NCBI RefSeq assembly: GCF_028769735.1
Contig: NC_088173.1
Coordinates: 71,360,463-71,424,462, forward strand
Source: Zonotrichia leucophrys gambelii
Taxonomy: Eukaryota; Chordata; Aves; Passeriformes; Passerellidae
Direction: 5' to 3'
DNA length: 64,000 nt
Part shown: piece by piece, positions 11,380 through 44,925 of the stretch
Layout: each line of letters opens with the position of its first letter
Numbering within the stretch: the first letter of the stretch is position 1
The notes under the pieces: model-generated
Seen by the model: the letters and a program-made list of their open reading frames with translations, nothing else
What the model was told of the DNA's origin: nothing
The model's database searches: none
Position numbers and translations under genes: made by a program

Positions 11380-12880
11380 GGGGGGGAAATGAGGGAATTT
11401 TGGGGGGGTTGGAGCCTTCTGGACAATGGGGACACCCCTGGGAAAAGCGGCGTCACCCAGGCTGGCCTGGGGGGCTGCGGGGAGGGGGAGCAGGAAACCC
11501 CCCCCCCGCAATAAAATAAAATAGAGCAAGACCCCAAAATGTGGTGGGGGCACTGAGGAAATCATTGCAAGGTTAATTATCACTGATAATTAGGGGAGGG
11601 TGTTCAGGATTAATGCAAGGGGGGAAATAATTGGGGGGGGGGGTCATGGCAAAGGGGCAATTCTGTAATGGGGGAAATCTGGGAAATAATGGGAAAAGGA
11701 GGGGGGTCAGGATCATCAAAAGGGGAGGGAAATTATTCCCGGGAGGAAATGTGGAAGGGGAACATCAACAGACAGGGAGAAATTATTGGGGAGGGGGGTA
11801 AAAAGTCAGTGATTGGGGTGAATGAATGTCAGGTTTGGGGGTAAATCTGTGCCTGGGTGGGGGAAGAGAGGGAAATCATGGAAAGGGAAAATAATTAGGG
11901 GATTAATTGGGGGGGGAGGTCATTGAAAAGGGGGAATTGATTGGGGGAAGAAATCTTTGCCGGGGGAAGTTTTAAGGGTTAAATATTGGGGGAGAATGAG
12001 GGGGGAATTGGGGCTTAAATGTGGGGGAGAGGGAAAGTTGTGAAGGGTTAAATATGGGTGGGATATTAGGGATTAAACATCGGGAGAAATGATTGAGGGT
12101 TAAATTTGGGGGATCATTACGAGGGGGAGTCAGGGTTAAATATTGGGGGGTTGTGGTGAGGGGAGAAGGATGAAGGGGTTAAATGGGGGGGGGATTGTCA
12201 GGGCAAAATGATCGAGGGGTAAATATTTGGGGGGGGACAATCAATAGTTAAATATTGGTGGGGGGGATCGATTAAGTATTGGGGGGACCCTGATATAGGG
12301 GAAACAACCAAGGATTAAATCTTGGGGGGGTTGTGGTGAGGGTGGGACGATCAAGGGGTTAAATGGGGGGGGATTTTTACCAGGAGAAAATGATCGAGGG
12401 TTAAATATGGAAATATTGAGGGGGGAAATCGAGGATTAAATATTGGGGGGGCAAATCAAGGATTAGATAAGGGGCGGGGGGGTTGTGGCAAGGGGAGAAG
12501 GACCAAGGATTAAATATTGGGGGGACGATCCCGGCGGGGTTGTGGCAAAGGGAAAAGGACCAAGGATTGAATATCGGGGGGCCAATCCCAAGTGGATCAA
12601 ATACAGGAGGGGGCTGTGGCAAAGGGAAAAGTATCAAGGATTGAATATTTTGGGGACAATCCCAGGGGGTTTAAATACGGGGGGGGGTGTGGCAAGGGGA
12701 GAAGGACCAAGGATTGAATATTGGGGGGACAATCCCAAGTGGATCAAATCTAGAGGGAGTTGTGGACCAAGGATTGAATATCGAGGGGCCAATCCCGCGT
12801 GGATCAAATCCAGGAGGGAGCTGTGGCAAGGCGAACACGATCTCGGGTTGAACGCTGAGACAATCCCGGATTGAATCTCG
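11380..12880. repeat. G-run array with AAATATTGGGGGG units
   Basis: About 1.5 kb of degenerate repeats in which G runs of 4-9 recur every 20-40 bp next to GGGTTAAAT or GGATTAAATATT. The distal third (about 12440-12880) becomes a clearer repeat of roughly 55-120 bp with TTGTGGCAA, GGACCAAGGATTGAATAT and CCCAAGTGGATCAAAT. The + strand has high G-quadruplex potential. The array ends a few hundred bp before the CYP26B1 TATA box. Confidence 0.85.
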
Positions 12881-13018
12881 GGGCGACCCTCGCCTGGGGG
12901 GGTCCCGGGGGGGAGCTGAGGGTGTCGGGGGAAAGCTCCCGGTGCCCTCCGCTCCTCTCCAAGGGTTAACGCGAGCGGACGGGGGTCGGGGCTGAGCCGC
13001 GCTCGTCTCTCCTCAGGC

Positions 13019-13130
13019 CGGCGGCGGCGGCGAAGGAGCAGCGGCGGCAGCGGCAGGAGGAGGAGGAGGAGGAGAAGAGGAGGAGAAAGAGCAGCAGGAG
13101 GAGGAGGAGGAGGATGAGGCCGAGCAGAGC
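13019..13130. repeat. GGC/GGA trinucleotide-rich tract
   Basis: Interrupted GCG and GGA/GAG triplets (GGCGGCGGCG, then GAGGAGGAGGAGG) sit in the proximal promoter. Open frames of Ser/Leu or Arg/Ala runs here are compositional. Confidence 0.8.
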
Positions 13131-13283
13131 GGCGTGACCGAGGCGCGGGCTCCGCGCCAGGGCTCGCACGCTCCAGCGCCGCGTCCCCCGGGCCGGCCCG
13201 GCCCCCCCGAGCCTCTGAAGTGCGGGTGGGGGCGCGGGGGGAGCAGCGGCGCTGGCGGCCGGCCCAGCCCCGGCTTCCCCGCC

Positions 13284-13293
13284 TCTATATAAA
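13284..13293 (+). promoter_or_regulatory. TATA box, probable CYP26B1 core promoter
   Basis: TATATAAA at 13286-13293 is preceded directly by a CCCCGCC element similar to a TFIIB recognition element. By usual spacing, the start of transcription would be near 13315-13325. It is the only strong TATA box between the G-run array and exon 1. Confidence 0.6.
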
Positions 13294-13314
13294 CACACAT
13301 TTGACTTTCTTTTG

Positions 13315-35329
<22,015 letters not shown>

Positions 35330-37649
35330 AGCCCGCGCCGCCGGTGGCACCAGGGACGGGCGGCCGGGGGAGGCAGGGGTGGGTGGGGGCGAGGGGATGG
35401 ACAGGAGGGGAGGAGAGAGGCATGAGAGGAGCTTCTCCACGGCGCTCACCTCCGGATCGGGACTGCTTTTCCAGCAGGGAAGCTGCCGGAAGCGTTTTGC
35501 TCTTCCCGCGGGACGCGGAGAAGGTCGGGGCGGTGTCGGCGCCTTGTTTCGTCGGGAAGGAGGAGGAAGATCCGCAAAAGCCGAGTCGAGCTGGGATGGC
35601 CGACAACACACAGTATCTAATTATTATAAATATATATATATAAATATCTATAAAACACTTCTGCTGCCAAGAGGAGAAGGCCCGACTGCGGGAAAGGCTT
35701 GGGAATCAGCCGAGGATCCGAGGTCTGGTGTCCCGGGGCAGCTCTGGGGTCACCTCTGACCTCTTTTTTTTAACAGTGTTAAATTAGCTGGTGATAACAG
35801 TGTTTTTGCGTTTTTTGAGGTGGTTTTTTTTTTTGGTTGGTTGTTTTGTTTTTTCATTTGTTTGGTTGTGTTGTTTGTTCTGGGGTGTTGGAGCCTTTCC
35901 TTGGCCGGGGGGAGACAACGCTGCCCATTCCCAGCCCGTCTCCCGCTGGTGCCGGGGCAGGCTGGGGAGGAGGAGGAGGAGGGGTCGTCTTGCTTTCCAA
36001 GAAACCCCTCCTGTGGTGTCTTGCCCGGGACTGAGTCATCCCCCAGGCCTCGGGAGAGGCAGGTTTGCATTTTCCAAGATGTTTTGAGGCTCTGGGGAGG
36101 GGGATGCCCTTTTGTTTTTTCTCTCATTGAGTTTCCTGCTGCTGCTACACGGCCTGTGAGCACCCCCTCCTCTGCAGCCCCCGCCAGCCCTGGGCACAGG
36201 CACCCGGCTTTGGGGACATTTTGGTGCCTTTGCTGTCCCCTCAAGGTGCTGGCACCAGCCCCCGACCCCAGCACGGCTCTGGGGGCACGTGGGGGCTGCT
36301 CCTGCCGGGGCATTTGCATTAAAGGTGATCTCTCAAATGAAGCCAACGCGCGCATTTGTTTGTTTCGTGTTTGGGGTTTTTATGGCCACGGGAGAGCTCA
36401 GCAGGAAGGAGAGGGCTCCGTGTCAGCTTCCACCCCGCATCCCAGGAGAATTCCAGAGCCTCTCCAGCACCAGCCAGCAGCCACCGAGAGGTATCTTGCC
36501 TTCCATTTGCTGGGGGGGTATTTTATTTTGGTTTTCTGCATGCAGGAGGCTTCTGGGCTGAGTTGGAGATTTGAGGAGTTGGGTTGGGAGGATGTAGAGC
36601 AAAAGCTCCCCGAGCACCTGGGCAGATGTTGGGTTCCAACCAGAGCCAAACATCAGCTTGGGAGATCCCTCTGTGACTTGGGGCAGCTCTTCCAGCCCAT
36701 CCAGCCCCACTCCTGTCCCATCCCAACCCTCCGAGGTGGAACGGGCGACACAAGGAGGCCGAGAACGGTGACGGGCACCGATCCGGCGCTCTCGGGGGCA
36801 GCTTGGCTGTCGGCTCCAAAGGGCTCCAGAGAAGTCCGAGGGCTTGGAAAGGGGAAGGAGAAGGGGCAGGTGTGGCTCACCAGGTGGCTTTGCAGGTTGT
36901 GCCTTTGCCTCTTTGGCAAGAGGTGCCTCTCGGGAAGGTGGCGGGAAGTGTGAAGCGAGCGGAGGCGAGGCCGCCCTGGCCGGCGCGGCACTGGCGGGGG
37001 CGAGGAGGAGGGAGGCAGGTTTGGAGCCAAGGGAAGCACTTGAGGTTGGAATGCTGTCAGCCCAGCTGCCAGAAGTCCCCCCGGAGCATCCCAGGGCATG
37101 GTGGTCCCTCCCACCAGGGTGCACAACTTGATTCAAGCTGGAATAAAACTCCTGATCTTCTGGGATTCCCCATTCCCAGTCTGATCCTGTCCTTATTCCT
37201 GGGTGGTGACCAACGTGCCAAACCCCACAGGAAGGTCTCAGGAGCCCTGGAGCAGAGGCTCAGAGTTTTCCAGCCTGGAATTTTTAAATGGAACACAACT
37301 AGCTCAGGCCCTGTTGGGATTCCAGGTGTTTCCTTGTCCCTGATGGAGAGAAAACGTTCCCAAAAGGAGCTGGGTGGAAATCCAAATCCCAGAGGGCAAA
37401 GGGGAAAACAAACCTGGATGTGGTGGGAATGGCAGTCTCCTAGGGACAAACATCCCAGGAGAGGCACCAGGCACAGGGAGGTGTCTGTGGTTTTTGTAGG
37501 ATTTGGGAATGGAGATGGAAGGTGGATGAGCTGCAGGGTGAGAACCAACAGGTGCCCTCCAGGAGCCCCCGTTTCCATCTGGGATCTGTGCTTGGGGATG
37601 AGTGGGCTGGGAAAGGGAAAGGCTGGAGAGGGGGATGGACAGCCAGGAT

Positions 37650-37790
37650 GGAAGGTCTGGTTAAAGACAAATCCCTTGGATGGACGGGCAAAATCTCTTG
37701 GATAGACTTTTCTGGAAGGGCTCCGTCCATCTTTTCATGGGGAATCAGGGAAGGGTTTTTCCCTGAAATTTTAATTTTAACTTCCACTGT
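37650..37790 (+). repeat. ~135-bp segment duplicated at 40787-40920
   Basis: GGTCTGGTTAAAGAC, CTTGGATGGAC/TGGGCAAAATC, TTGGATAGACTT and CCTGAAATTTTAATTTTAA occur in the same order and spacing at both sites, same strand, with about 10 differences. This copy lies inside the inferred 3' UTR. Confidence 0.85.
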
Positions 37791-37975
37791 TGTTCCAAAG
37801 TGAGAACCAAACCTGCTCTGGAGTGAGTTTTGATGGGAATGAGAGCTGCAGCCATCCCTGAAATCCCATTGACATCCCGTGGGTATACGGTGTTTGTGTG
37901 GGGGAGTATTTAATCCAGGCTGAAGTAAGCCAGGCTTTGTTGTTCCAGTCCTAACTAATATAACTTGACTAAAAA

Positions 37976-38008
37976 AATAAAGTTGCTGCAGTGGGTTTGC
38001 AGAATAAA
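37976..38008 (+). promoter_or_regulatory. Proximal pair of poly(A) signals
   Basis: AATAAA at 37976-37981 and at 38003-38008, followed by a T-rich stretch at 38025-38045. These could give a shorter 3' UTR of about 2.7 kb. Confidence 0.45.
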
Positions 38009-38426
38009 GCACTTTGAATCTCAGATTTTTTTTTTTGTTTGTTTTTAATTAGCACAGTCCAATTTGCTATAATATTATTTTATACACAAATTTTTTTTTT
38101 GGTCTGTCTTTATAAACTATTATAAGTGCTATTTTTGTTATAATTCAAAAATAGATATTTAGGATAAAGTTGTGCTGTTAAATATTTGTTATTTAGTAAA
38201 AATATGATTTTTTTTTCCTCTATTGTAAACGTCGTCTGGGAAAAAATATTAATGTTTTATCCTATTTGTTTTTAATATTAAAAAAAAAGGAAAAAAGCAC
38301 TTGTGGGGTTTTTTCGTTCGAGAATTGGTGCCGTGTGCGGTTGTGTTGCAGTCATGTGGGTTTTAATATGTACAGAATATTCTGTGTCCCATATTAAAAT
38401 GAATGTTGTGTATTTTGTGATCCCAA

Positions 38427-38432
38427 AATAAA
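38427..38432 (+). promoter_or_regulatory. Distal poly(A) signal, probable gene end
   Basis: AATAAA lies at the end of the AT-rich 3' UTR block, just before CR1-free tandem repeats begin. It is the last AATAAA before the sequence character changes. Confidence 0.5.
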
Positions 38433-38624
38433 ACAAAACTAAACAAAAAATGACATCCCTGTGGCTCCTTTGTAGAATTCTGGATCAAAAAGGGCTGGAG
38501 CTCCCAAATTTTGATGTCGTGTTTCATCTGCTGCTCTTTTGAAGGCCTTGTGGCCTCCGGGTTTTGGGGAGAACCATCCCAAAAATTGGGGCATCCCATA
38601 AAGTGGGAGTTTGGCTCCATGGCC

Positions 38625-39340
38625 AAGGTGAACCCTGGTTGGTATGGACCCAAAGAGAGGAAATTCCACTTAAAAACAAAATAAATTATGGGGACGGTGG
38701 TCAGGTGGATGAATTGAGATGTCCTTGGAGATTGGGAATCTCTGTCCCTGGAGACTGGACAGAGTCCTGAGCCACCTGTCCAATGTGAATCCCAGCTGAT
38801 GGGGACCCCAGTACAGGAAATTTCACTTTAAAATAAAATAAAAACCATTGGATTAAATATTTTTATGGGGAGGATGGTCAAGTGTTGGATCAAGATGTCC
38901 AGGGATTTGGAGTCTCCGTCCCTGTAAACTGGACATGGACCTGAGCCACCTGACAAGGTGAACCCTGCCTGATATGGATCCAAATAAAGAAAATTCCACA
39001 ATAAAATAAAATAAAATAAAATAAAATAAAATAAAATAAAATAATAAAATCCTTTTATGGGGCAGATTGTCAAAATTTGGATCAAGTAGGAGAGGTTTGG
39101 AGTCTCCATCCCTGGAGATGGGATGTGGTCCTGAGGACCTGGACCAAGATGAATCCTGGCTGATATGGATCCAAATACAGGAAACTCCACAATAAAATAA
39201 AATAAAATAAAATAAAATAAAATAAAATAAAATAAAATAAAATAAAATAATAAAAAAATTCTTATGGTCAAGTGTTGAATTAAGTGGGATAGATTTGGAG
39301 TCTCCCTCCATGGACCTGAGGAAGCTCCCACAGCTATGAG
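38625..39340. repeat. ~190-bp tandem repeat with (AAAAT)n cores, about 4 copies
   Basis: Each unit has GAATCC/GAACCCTG..TGATATGGA.CC, AGGAAA.TCCAC, an AAAATAAAAT run, then GATTGTCAAG and TTTGGAGTCTCC.TCCCTGGA. The AAAATAAAAT runs at about 38999-39045 and 39193-39255 have expanded to 9-12 copies. Confidence 0.85.
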
Positions 39341-39534
39341 GTCCAACCCATCCCGAGTTTTTGGGAGCTCCAGGATTCCCTGTTTCTGCCCAGAGCTTTC
39401 TTCTCTTCCCAGGAGGAGAAAGGAGGGAAGGGAAGGCAAATATTCCAGCTGTGTGTGTGTCCTGCTGCTGGTTTTTATCAGGAATTGCTCCATATGAAAT
39501 AGGCACTGGAGACCACCACATTTTGGGTTTTTTT

Positions 39535-40055
39535 CTTAGCATTTTAAAAGATTTTATTCTATTATCAGTCTCCATGAAAGGTGAGACATTACAGATGTAA
39601 AACTCAACACTATTCTGTCAAAAACTGACTTATTTCTTAGTTACACTGACTCATTTCTTAGTTACAATGCTTTATAAATATTTTTCAACTTATCAACTTT
39701 TACTACACAAAAGTACTATTATTTTAATACTAATCACCTATATTTTTACCCCACGTAATCCTACTACATCTTTTACAACTCTAATTCTCTAAAATACCTA
39801 ATCTTTTTAAAAAGTTATATTTAAAATTTATTAAAGCTTTTTTTTAACTTAGTCTCTCTCTCAACAATACCACCTCTATTCCACAACCTTCCTGAATCAA
39901 CACACCTCATCTCAATATTTACATTAAAATTTACATACAAATTTACATACAAATTTACATACAAATATACAAAACTAAAAAAAAAAAATCCTAAAAATAT
40001 AATACTAAAATCCTAAAAAAATCCTAAAAAATCCTTTATAAATGTATTTCTCACT
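39535..40055. other. AT-rich block, possible degraded element
   Basis: About 520 bp far more AT-rich than its surroundings, with TTATTTCTTAGTTACA repeated near 39630 and 39655, and ATTTACATACAA repeated three times near 39940. It may be a degraded LTR or other element, but no termini were recognised and no name is assigned. Confidence 0.35.
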
Positions 40056-41740
40056 CCCAAGGTGGGAATGACCTCATGATGAGCACCAGGTGACCATCTC
40101 CCATCTGGATTCCCATCATCTCCCATTTGGGTTCCAGGGAGACTGACTCCACCTCCTCATCCAATCCCGGATTTTTCTGGGATCTGGGGCTGCTGTGAGG
40201 CTTTTAAACCATCAATATTTCGGGAAGTTCTGGCCCCCGCTGGTGGAAGCAGAGCTTTGGATGATGAGATGTGCCAGGACAAGCTCCTGGTGGGAGCCGC
40301 AGCTGCAGCCGCTCAGGAGCGGGCTGGGAGTGCTTAGGGTAATTAGGCAATTAGCGAAGTAATTGGCTTCTGTCTCCTTCCTCTCTTCCCCATAAATAGA
40401 GCCCTGATGGAGGCCTGGCCTCGGTGGGAGCTGTGGAGAACAGGATGTTGCTTCCAGCGATGACATCCCAAGGCAAGTGCGGGAACGAGCGGAGCTTTGG
40501 CTGGAAAATGTGACCGTGAAAGCCCAGCCCGGGGCTCCGAGGCTCCTCTCCCTCCCTTCAGAGCTTTGTGGCCGCTCTTTCCCTACTTTGGATGCGTCCT
40601 GCCAGCCAGGATTTTGCCGGCTCTGCCCTGGCTGTGGCCAAACTCCACCCTTGGGTTGCGCTCATCGCCGCTCTTGTGTCACCTCCCCGTCCTTTCTGTC
40701 CCATCCAAACCCCGTCTGTCACCTCTGTCCGAGCAGGGCAGGTCATTTCCTTTCGGGATTTATCCGCTCCCCTCCCTTTGCTGGGAGGTCTGGTTAAAGA
40801 CTAATCCCTTGGATGGATGGGCAAAATCTCTTGGATAGACTTCTCTGGAAGGGCTCCGTCCCTCGTCTCATGGGAAGTCAGGGAAGGCTTTTTCCCTGAA
40901 ATTTTAATTTTAATTTTCTGTCCCATCCAAACCCCAAAAATCCCATCTGTCACCCTCAGTCCGAGCAGGGCAGGTCATTTCCTTTTGGGATCTCTCCGCT
41001 CCCCTCCCTCCATTTGGATTTATTTATAATTTATTGGTATTTACGGCTGTCAGCGAGGCGCTGCACCACCCCTGCCGTGGGATGAGGTGTCTCGCTGCGC
41101 TCCAGCAGGAGCAGGGAGAGGGTTTTTTTGGGATGGCCTCACGGGAGCCACTGGATCCCGGCTCAGGTCCTTCGGACTCCGTGTTCTTTCCACTCGGCGC
41201 CGGCTCCCGGGCTCACGTTACTCCCTTGGTTTTAACTCGAGCTGAACTCTTGGAAAGTTTCTTTTTAAAGGTTGTGTGTGAGAGCAGAGAAAGGTGTGTG
41301 AATGCATCCAGGGATTGTTTTTTTTCCTCTTTTTTCCTCTTTTTTCCTCTCCTCTTTTCATCTTCTTTTTTTTCCCCTTCTGAACACAAAAGGGAATTTT
41401 GGCTCCTGGAAAATCAAATGGGATTCTGGAGTGGCCTTGTGTCTTCTTAAAATGTGGATTTCACCAGAAAATCTCCAGGCTCAGCCCATTCCAAAAAAGA
41501 GAGCTATTTTGCTATTTAAAATTTAGAGCTGAGCTAAAATCCTGCAGTGTCCTTAAATAACATTTACAGGAATTATAGAAAGGAGAGAAATGGGAGAAAG
41601 TGATGGATTTCCAGGTGGTTTCTTGGCAGAGTTTTTCTCCAGAATATTTTAGGAGTCCTGGTGAATCCCGTGCTCTGGTCTTGGCTGGAATTAAAACATG
41701 GAAGGTGCCTTGGAATAGAATAAAATAGAAAGTTCTAGAA
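40056..41740. other. Downstream intergenic stretch
   Basis: No exon recognised. 40240-40480 is CpG-bearing and repeat-free. The remainder includes the duplications listed at 40690-41008 and T-rich sequence at 41320-41380. Confidence 0.4.
40690..41008. repeat. Composite duplication
   Basis: TCTGTCCCATCCAAACCCC through CCGAGCAGGGCAGGTCATTT and CGCTCCCCTCCCT occurs at about 40697-40782 and again at 40918-41005. The 3' UTR-related segment (copy of 37650-37790) sits between them at 40787-40920. Confidence 0.8.
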
Positions 41741-41744
41741 GGAA

Positions 41745-42062
41745 AAAATCCAGGGAATCCTCAGAGTCCCTGGAGGGGCTCCAGGAGAGCTGGAGAGGGA
41801 CTGGGGACAAGGCCTGCAGGGACAGGAGCCAGGGAATGGCTCCCACTGGGAAAGGGGAGATTGGGCTGGGATCTTGGCAAGGAATTGCTGGCTGGGAGGG
41901 TGGGCAGGGGCTGGGCTGGAATTCCCAGATTTGCTGTGGCTGCCCCTGGATCCCTGGCAGTGCCCAAGGCCAGGTTGAGTCCACCTGGGACAGTGGGAGG
42001 CGTCCCTGCTTGTGGATGGGGTGGGATTTAAGATCCCTTCCCACCCAAATCATTCCATGGAG
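41745..42062 (+). mobile_element. CR1 LINE 3' region, young-looking copy
   Basis: Runs from AGAGTCCCTGGAGGGGCTCC through GGAATTCCCAGATTTGCTGT to a tail CCCAAATCATTCCATGG. Over about 200 bp it is almost identical to 48946-49165. Confidence 0.9.
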
Positions 42063-42724
42063 GATTCACATTCCAATTTTAGGCTCCTGACATGAAAGGA
42101 GCTCAGAATTCTTTGTGCATCTAATTCCATTCTGACGTCCTGAGACAAACTGGATGAAACCCTAAAATAAATCCCAATAAATCTTCCAAAGTGTTGGGGT
42201 AATAACTCAGAGTACCTGGATGGCCTCGGTGCTTGATCTGGAATTTTAAAAATGATAAACTGTGACAGCAAGCAGGATGTGAAGTGCTGAAATAGTAAAT
42301 GGATTTCTGGCAAATATTCCCCTTTTCAAGGTCTCCCTCTGCACTCAGAATGAAGGATTTTGATTTTATCCCAGGCTACAAATGAAAATTTCCCTTTGCA
42401 AGAGATGATTGCACCAAAATCCTGACTTGGAGCATTTCCCTGATTATTTATTTAACTGCTGACATGGGATTTTTGATGGGATAAAACACAAATGAGAAAG
42501 GTTTGCATGGGAAAATGTGGGAAAGGGAGGATCAGGGAACCTTGGAGGCTGTGGCTGGAGTCTCGGTTGATTTGTGTGGATTTTTTGGGAATAATCCGCA
42601 GTGGAGAGACCCAAAATTAGGGAACGAGGGGCAGGTTAGGCTACAACATCCCTGTGAGGCTCCACGTTTGTTCCTGGGCATGGTTTCACAGAAGTTCCTG
42701 AGGTTTTCATGGAATCATCCTCAT

Positions 42725-42800
42725 AAAAACATGGAATGATTTGGAAGGGACCTTAACAATCCCCCAATTCCAGCTGCCACTGCCAGGAATGCCATTGGTT
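42725..42800 (-). mobile_element. CR1 LINE 3'-tail fragment
   Basis: AAACATGGAATGATTTGGAA, GGGACCTTAACAATCCCCCA and CAGCTGCCACTGCCAGG form a short reverse-oriented CR1 tail. Confidence 0.65.
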
Positions 42801-42954
42801 ATCCATGTGAAAACCAGGAATTGTTCCTTCCATGTTCCAAAGACTGGGAAGATCCATGTGGATACAGGGCCAGGTCCTCACAATGGAGACCTTGGGAAAG
42901 GTCTTGGTCAGTGTGGAATTCCCAAACATGGAGAGGTGATGTGAAATTCCCTTA

Positions 42955-43500
42955 AGGTAAAGAATCCTGGAGTATCCTGAGCCAGAAGGGACCCACAGGG
43001 ATCATGGATCCAACTCCTTCCCTGCCCAGGATGATCCCAACAATCCCACCCTGTCCATGAGGGTGTTGTCCAAATGCTCCTGGAGCTCTGGCGGCCTTGG
43101 GAATGTGGCCATTCCCTGGGGAGCTGTTCCAGTGCTCCACCACCCTCTGGATGAGGAATATTTTCCTGATTTCCAGCCTAACCCTGCTTGGAGGAGCTCC
43201 AGCCATTCCCTGGATCCTGTCACAGGGAACAGAGGTGGGAGCTGCAGATCCCAATGGATCTCCCTTGGGCTCCTTTTCTCCAGCTGAACATTCCACGTGC
43301 CCTCATCCATTCCTCACGTGGCTCCTCCTGACCCTTCCCCATCCTTGTGTCCCTCCTTTGGGAGCTCTCCAAGAGTTTTGGATCTGTCTTGGGTGGTGGT
43401 GCCCAAAGCTGCCCCAGAGCAGAGCAGGACAATCCCCTCCTCTGGCTGTATCCTCTAATCCCTGGGACTTCAAACCTGAACATTCCCTGAGGATTCCAGG
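42955..43500 (-). mobile_element. CR1 LINE 3' region
   Basis: GAGCCAGAAGGGACCCACAG, CAACTCCTTCCCTGCCCAGG, GAGCTCTGGCGGCCTTGGG, TGTTCCAGTGCTCCACCACC and AGGAATATTTTCCTGATTTC match the reverse-strand order of avian CR1. The tail is at the left. Confidence 0.8.
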
Positions 43501-43544
43501 CAGCAGCTTAAGCAATCCATTCGCTCACACTGAGAAAATTCCCT

Positions 43545-43800
43545 TTTTTTGGTAGTCAAAAATTCCCCTTTTTATTTTTTCGTAGTCAGAAAATTCCCCG
43601 GTTTTGGTAGTGGAAATATTCCCCTTTTTTGGTAGTGGAAATATTCCCCTTTTTTGGTAGTTGGAAAATCCCCCTTTTTTGGTAGTGGAAAAATTCCTGT
43701 TTTTTGGTAGTTGGAAATTCCCCTTTTTTGGTAGTCAAAAATTCCCTTTCAGTAGTCAAAAAATTCCCTTTCAATAGTTGAGAATTCCCTTTTAATAATC
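43545..43800. repeat. ~27-bp tandem repeat, about 9 copies
   Basis: Units of TTTTTTGGTAGTGGAAATAT followed by TCCCC. The distal copies change to TTTCAGTAGTCAAAAA and finally TTTTAATAATCAAG. Confidence 0.9.
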
Positions 43801-44384
43801 AAGCCCCATATCCCAAATGATATTCCCAGAATCTTCCAGTTTGTGTTACAATTCCATGTCCTCCCCCAGCACTGGGCAAAACCAATGGATGTCTTTTTTT
43901 TCCAGTGCTGGAAGCTGGATCAGGCCTTTCCATGCTTTTTTCCCCCCATTATAAAAGTAGATGGGATCTGTATTTCTGTATATTTGTCCTGAGTTATCGA
44001 GCTGGAGCGTTTGTTATGGAATGAGAACTCCTTTTCCAGGGTGAGGAGCAGTTTTCTCTGGCATGGGAGCTGTGTTTAGTCTACATTCCCAGATCCCTTT
44101 TCCTTGAACAATATTTGCCTAATTACAGCCTCACAGATTCGCTTGGCTCCAAGGAGGAAAAGGTGATTTTTGGGACATGCTTGAGGGGGGGATTGCAGGG
44201 AATTACCCCAAAAAACTGGGATGTGCTCCTTGCATATCCGTGAAATGCAGGAGCACCTCTGGTGTCCTGCTGTAGTGAATTCCTGACTCTCAGCACGGCC
44301 AGGAATGTGCAGGGAGGGAAAGGGAATATCCTGGGATCTGTGAACATCAGCCCAGGTGGGCACTTGGATTGGGAATGGTGTCCA

Positions 44385-44925
44385 GCAGGATCTGGGAAGG
44401 GATTGTCCCTCTGTGCTGGGCACTGCTGAGGGCTGTGTCCAGTTCTGGGCCACTCAGTGCAGGACATGGAAGGGCTGGAGCGTGGCCAGGGCAGGAATGG
44501 AGCTGGGAAGGGGCTGGAGAATCCCTGAGGGAGCTGGGAAGGGGCTGGAGAATCCCTGAGGGAGCTGGGCAGGGGCTCAGCCTGGAGCAAAGGAGGCTCA
44601 GGGGGCCCTTGTGGCTCTGCACGGCTCCTGCCAGGAGGGGAACAGGGACAGGAGCAGAGGGAACGGCCTCAGGGTGGACACCAGCAGGAATTTCCTCATG
44701 GAAAGGGTGGTCAGGCCTTGGAAGTGCCCAGGGAGGTTTGGAGTCCTCATCCCTGAAAGTGTCCAAGGAATTCCTGTGTGTGGTACTCAGTGGCAAAGTG
44801 GAATTAGGCACAGCTTGGACTCGACGATCCTGGAGGGATTTTCCAACCTCAGTGATCCTGGGATTTTGTGTATGTGGAGGCTGGACCAGATAATCACCTT
44901 CCAACCCAAATTATTCCAGGAAAGC
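44385..44925 (+). mobile_element. CR1 LINE 3' half
   Basis: Has GGACATGGAAGGGCTGGAGC, GGACACCAGCAGGAATTTCC, AAAGGGTGGTCAGGCCTTGG and tail motifs ATTTTCCAACCTCAGTGATCC and CCTTCCAACCCAAATTATTC. A ~35-bp internal duplication (GAGCTGGGAAGGGGCTGGAG twice) lies at 44500-44565. Confidence 0.85.

Larger units (their letters stand above)
12850..13300 (+). promoter_or_regulatory. CpG-rich proximal promoter of CYP26B1
   Basis: Dense CpG begins near 12880 and continues to the TATA box. It includes GGGTTAACGCGAGCGGACG near 12963 and GGGGGCGCGGGGGG near 13226, a GC-box-like element. CpG density resumes near 14160 and continues through exon 1 and intron 1. The role as promoter is inferred from position, CpG content and the TATA box. 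Confidence 0.6.
35330..38450 (+). other. Probable 3' UTR of CYP26B1
   Basis: No further coding signal follows the stop. The proximal part is GC-rich, then after about 38030 the sequence becomes very AT-rich with ATATTATTTTATACAC and AAACTATTATAAGTGC, consistent with a conserved distal UTR. Poly(A) signals occur at 37976, 38003 and 38427. The end of transcription is inferred; the distal site would give a UTR of about 3.1 kb. Confidence 0.55.

Noticed and set aside
10143..11392. Long + and - frames around 10-11.4 kb, up to 372 codons
   Set aside because: They derive from the stop-poor tandem array and the adjoining GC-rich segment; repeated WEGFLGM-type peptides follow the DNA period and match no family.
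35749..35766. GGGTCA-CCTC-TGACCT as a retinoic acid response element in the 3' UTR
   Set aside because: It is an inverted repeat with a 4-bp spacer, not a DR1, DR2 or DR5 arrangement favoured by RAR/RXR, and lies in ordinary UTR sequence.
36653..37136. Open frames within the CYP26B1 3' UTR on both strands
   Set aside because: They follow the CYP26B1 stop, are GC-composition driven, and no splice sites or family resemblance support a second gene.
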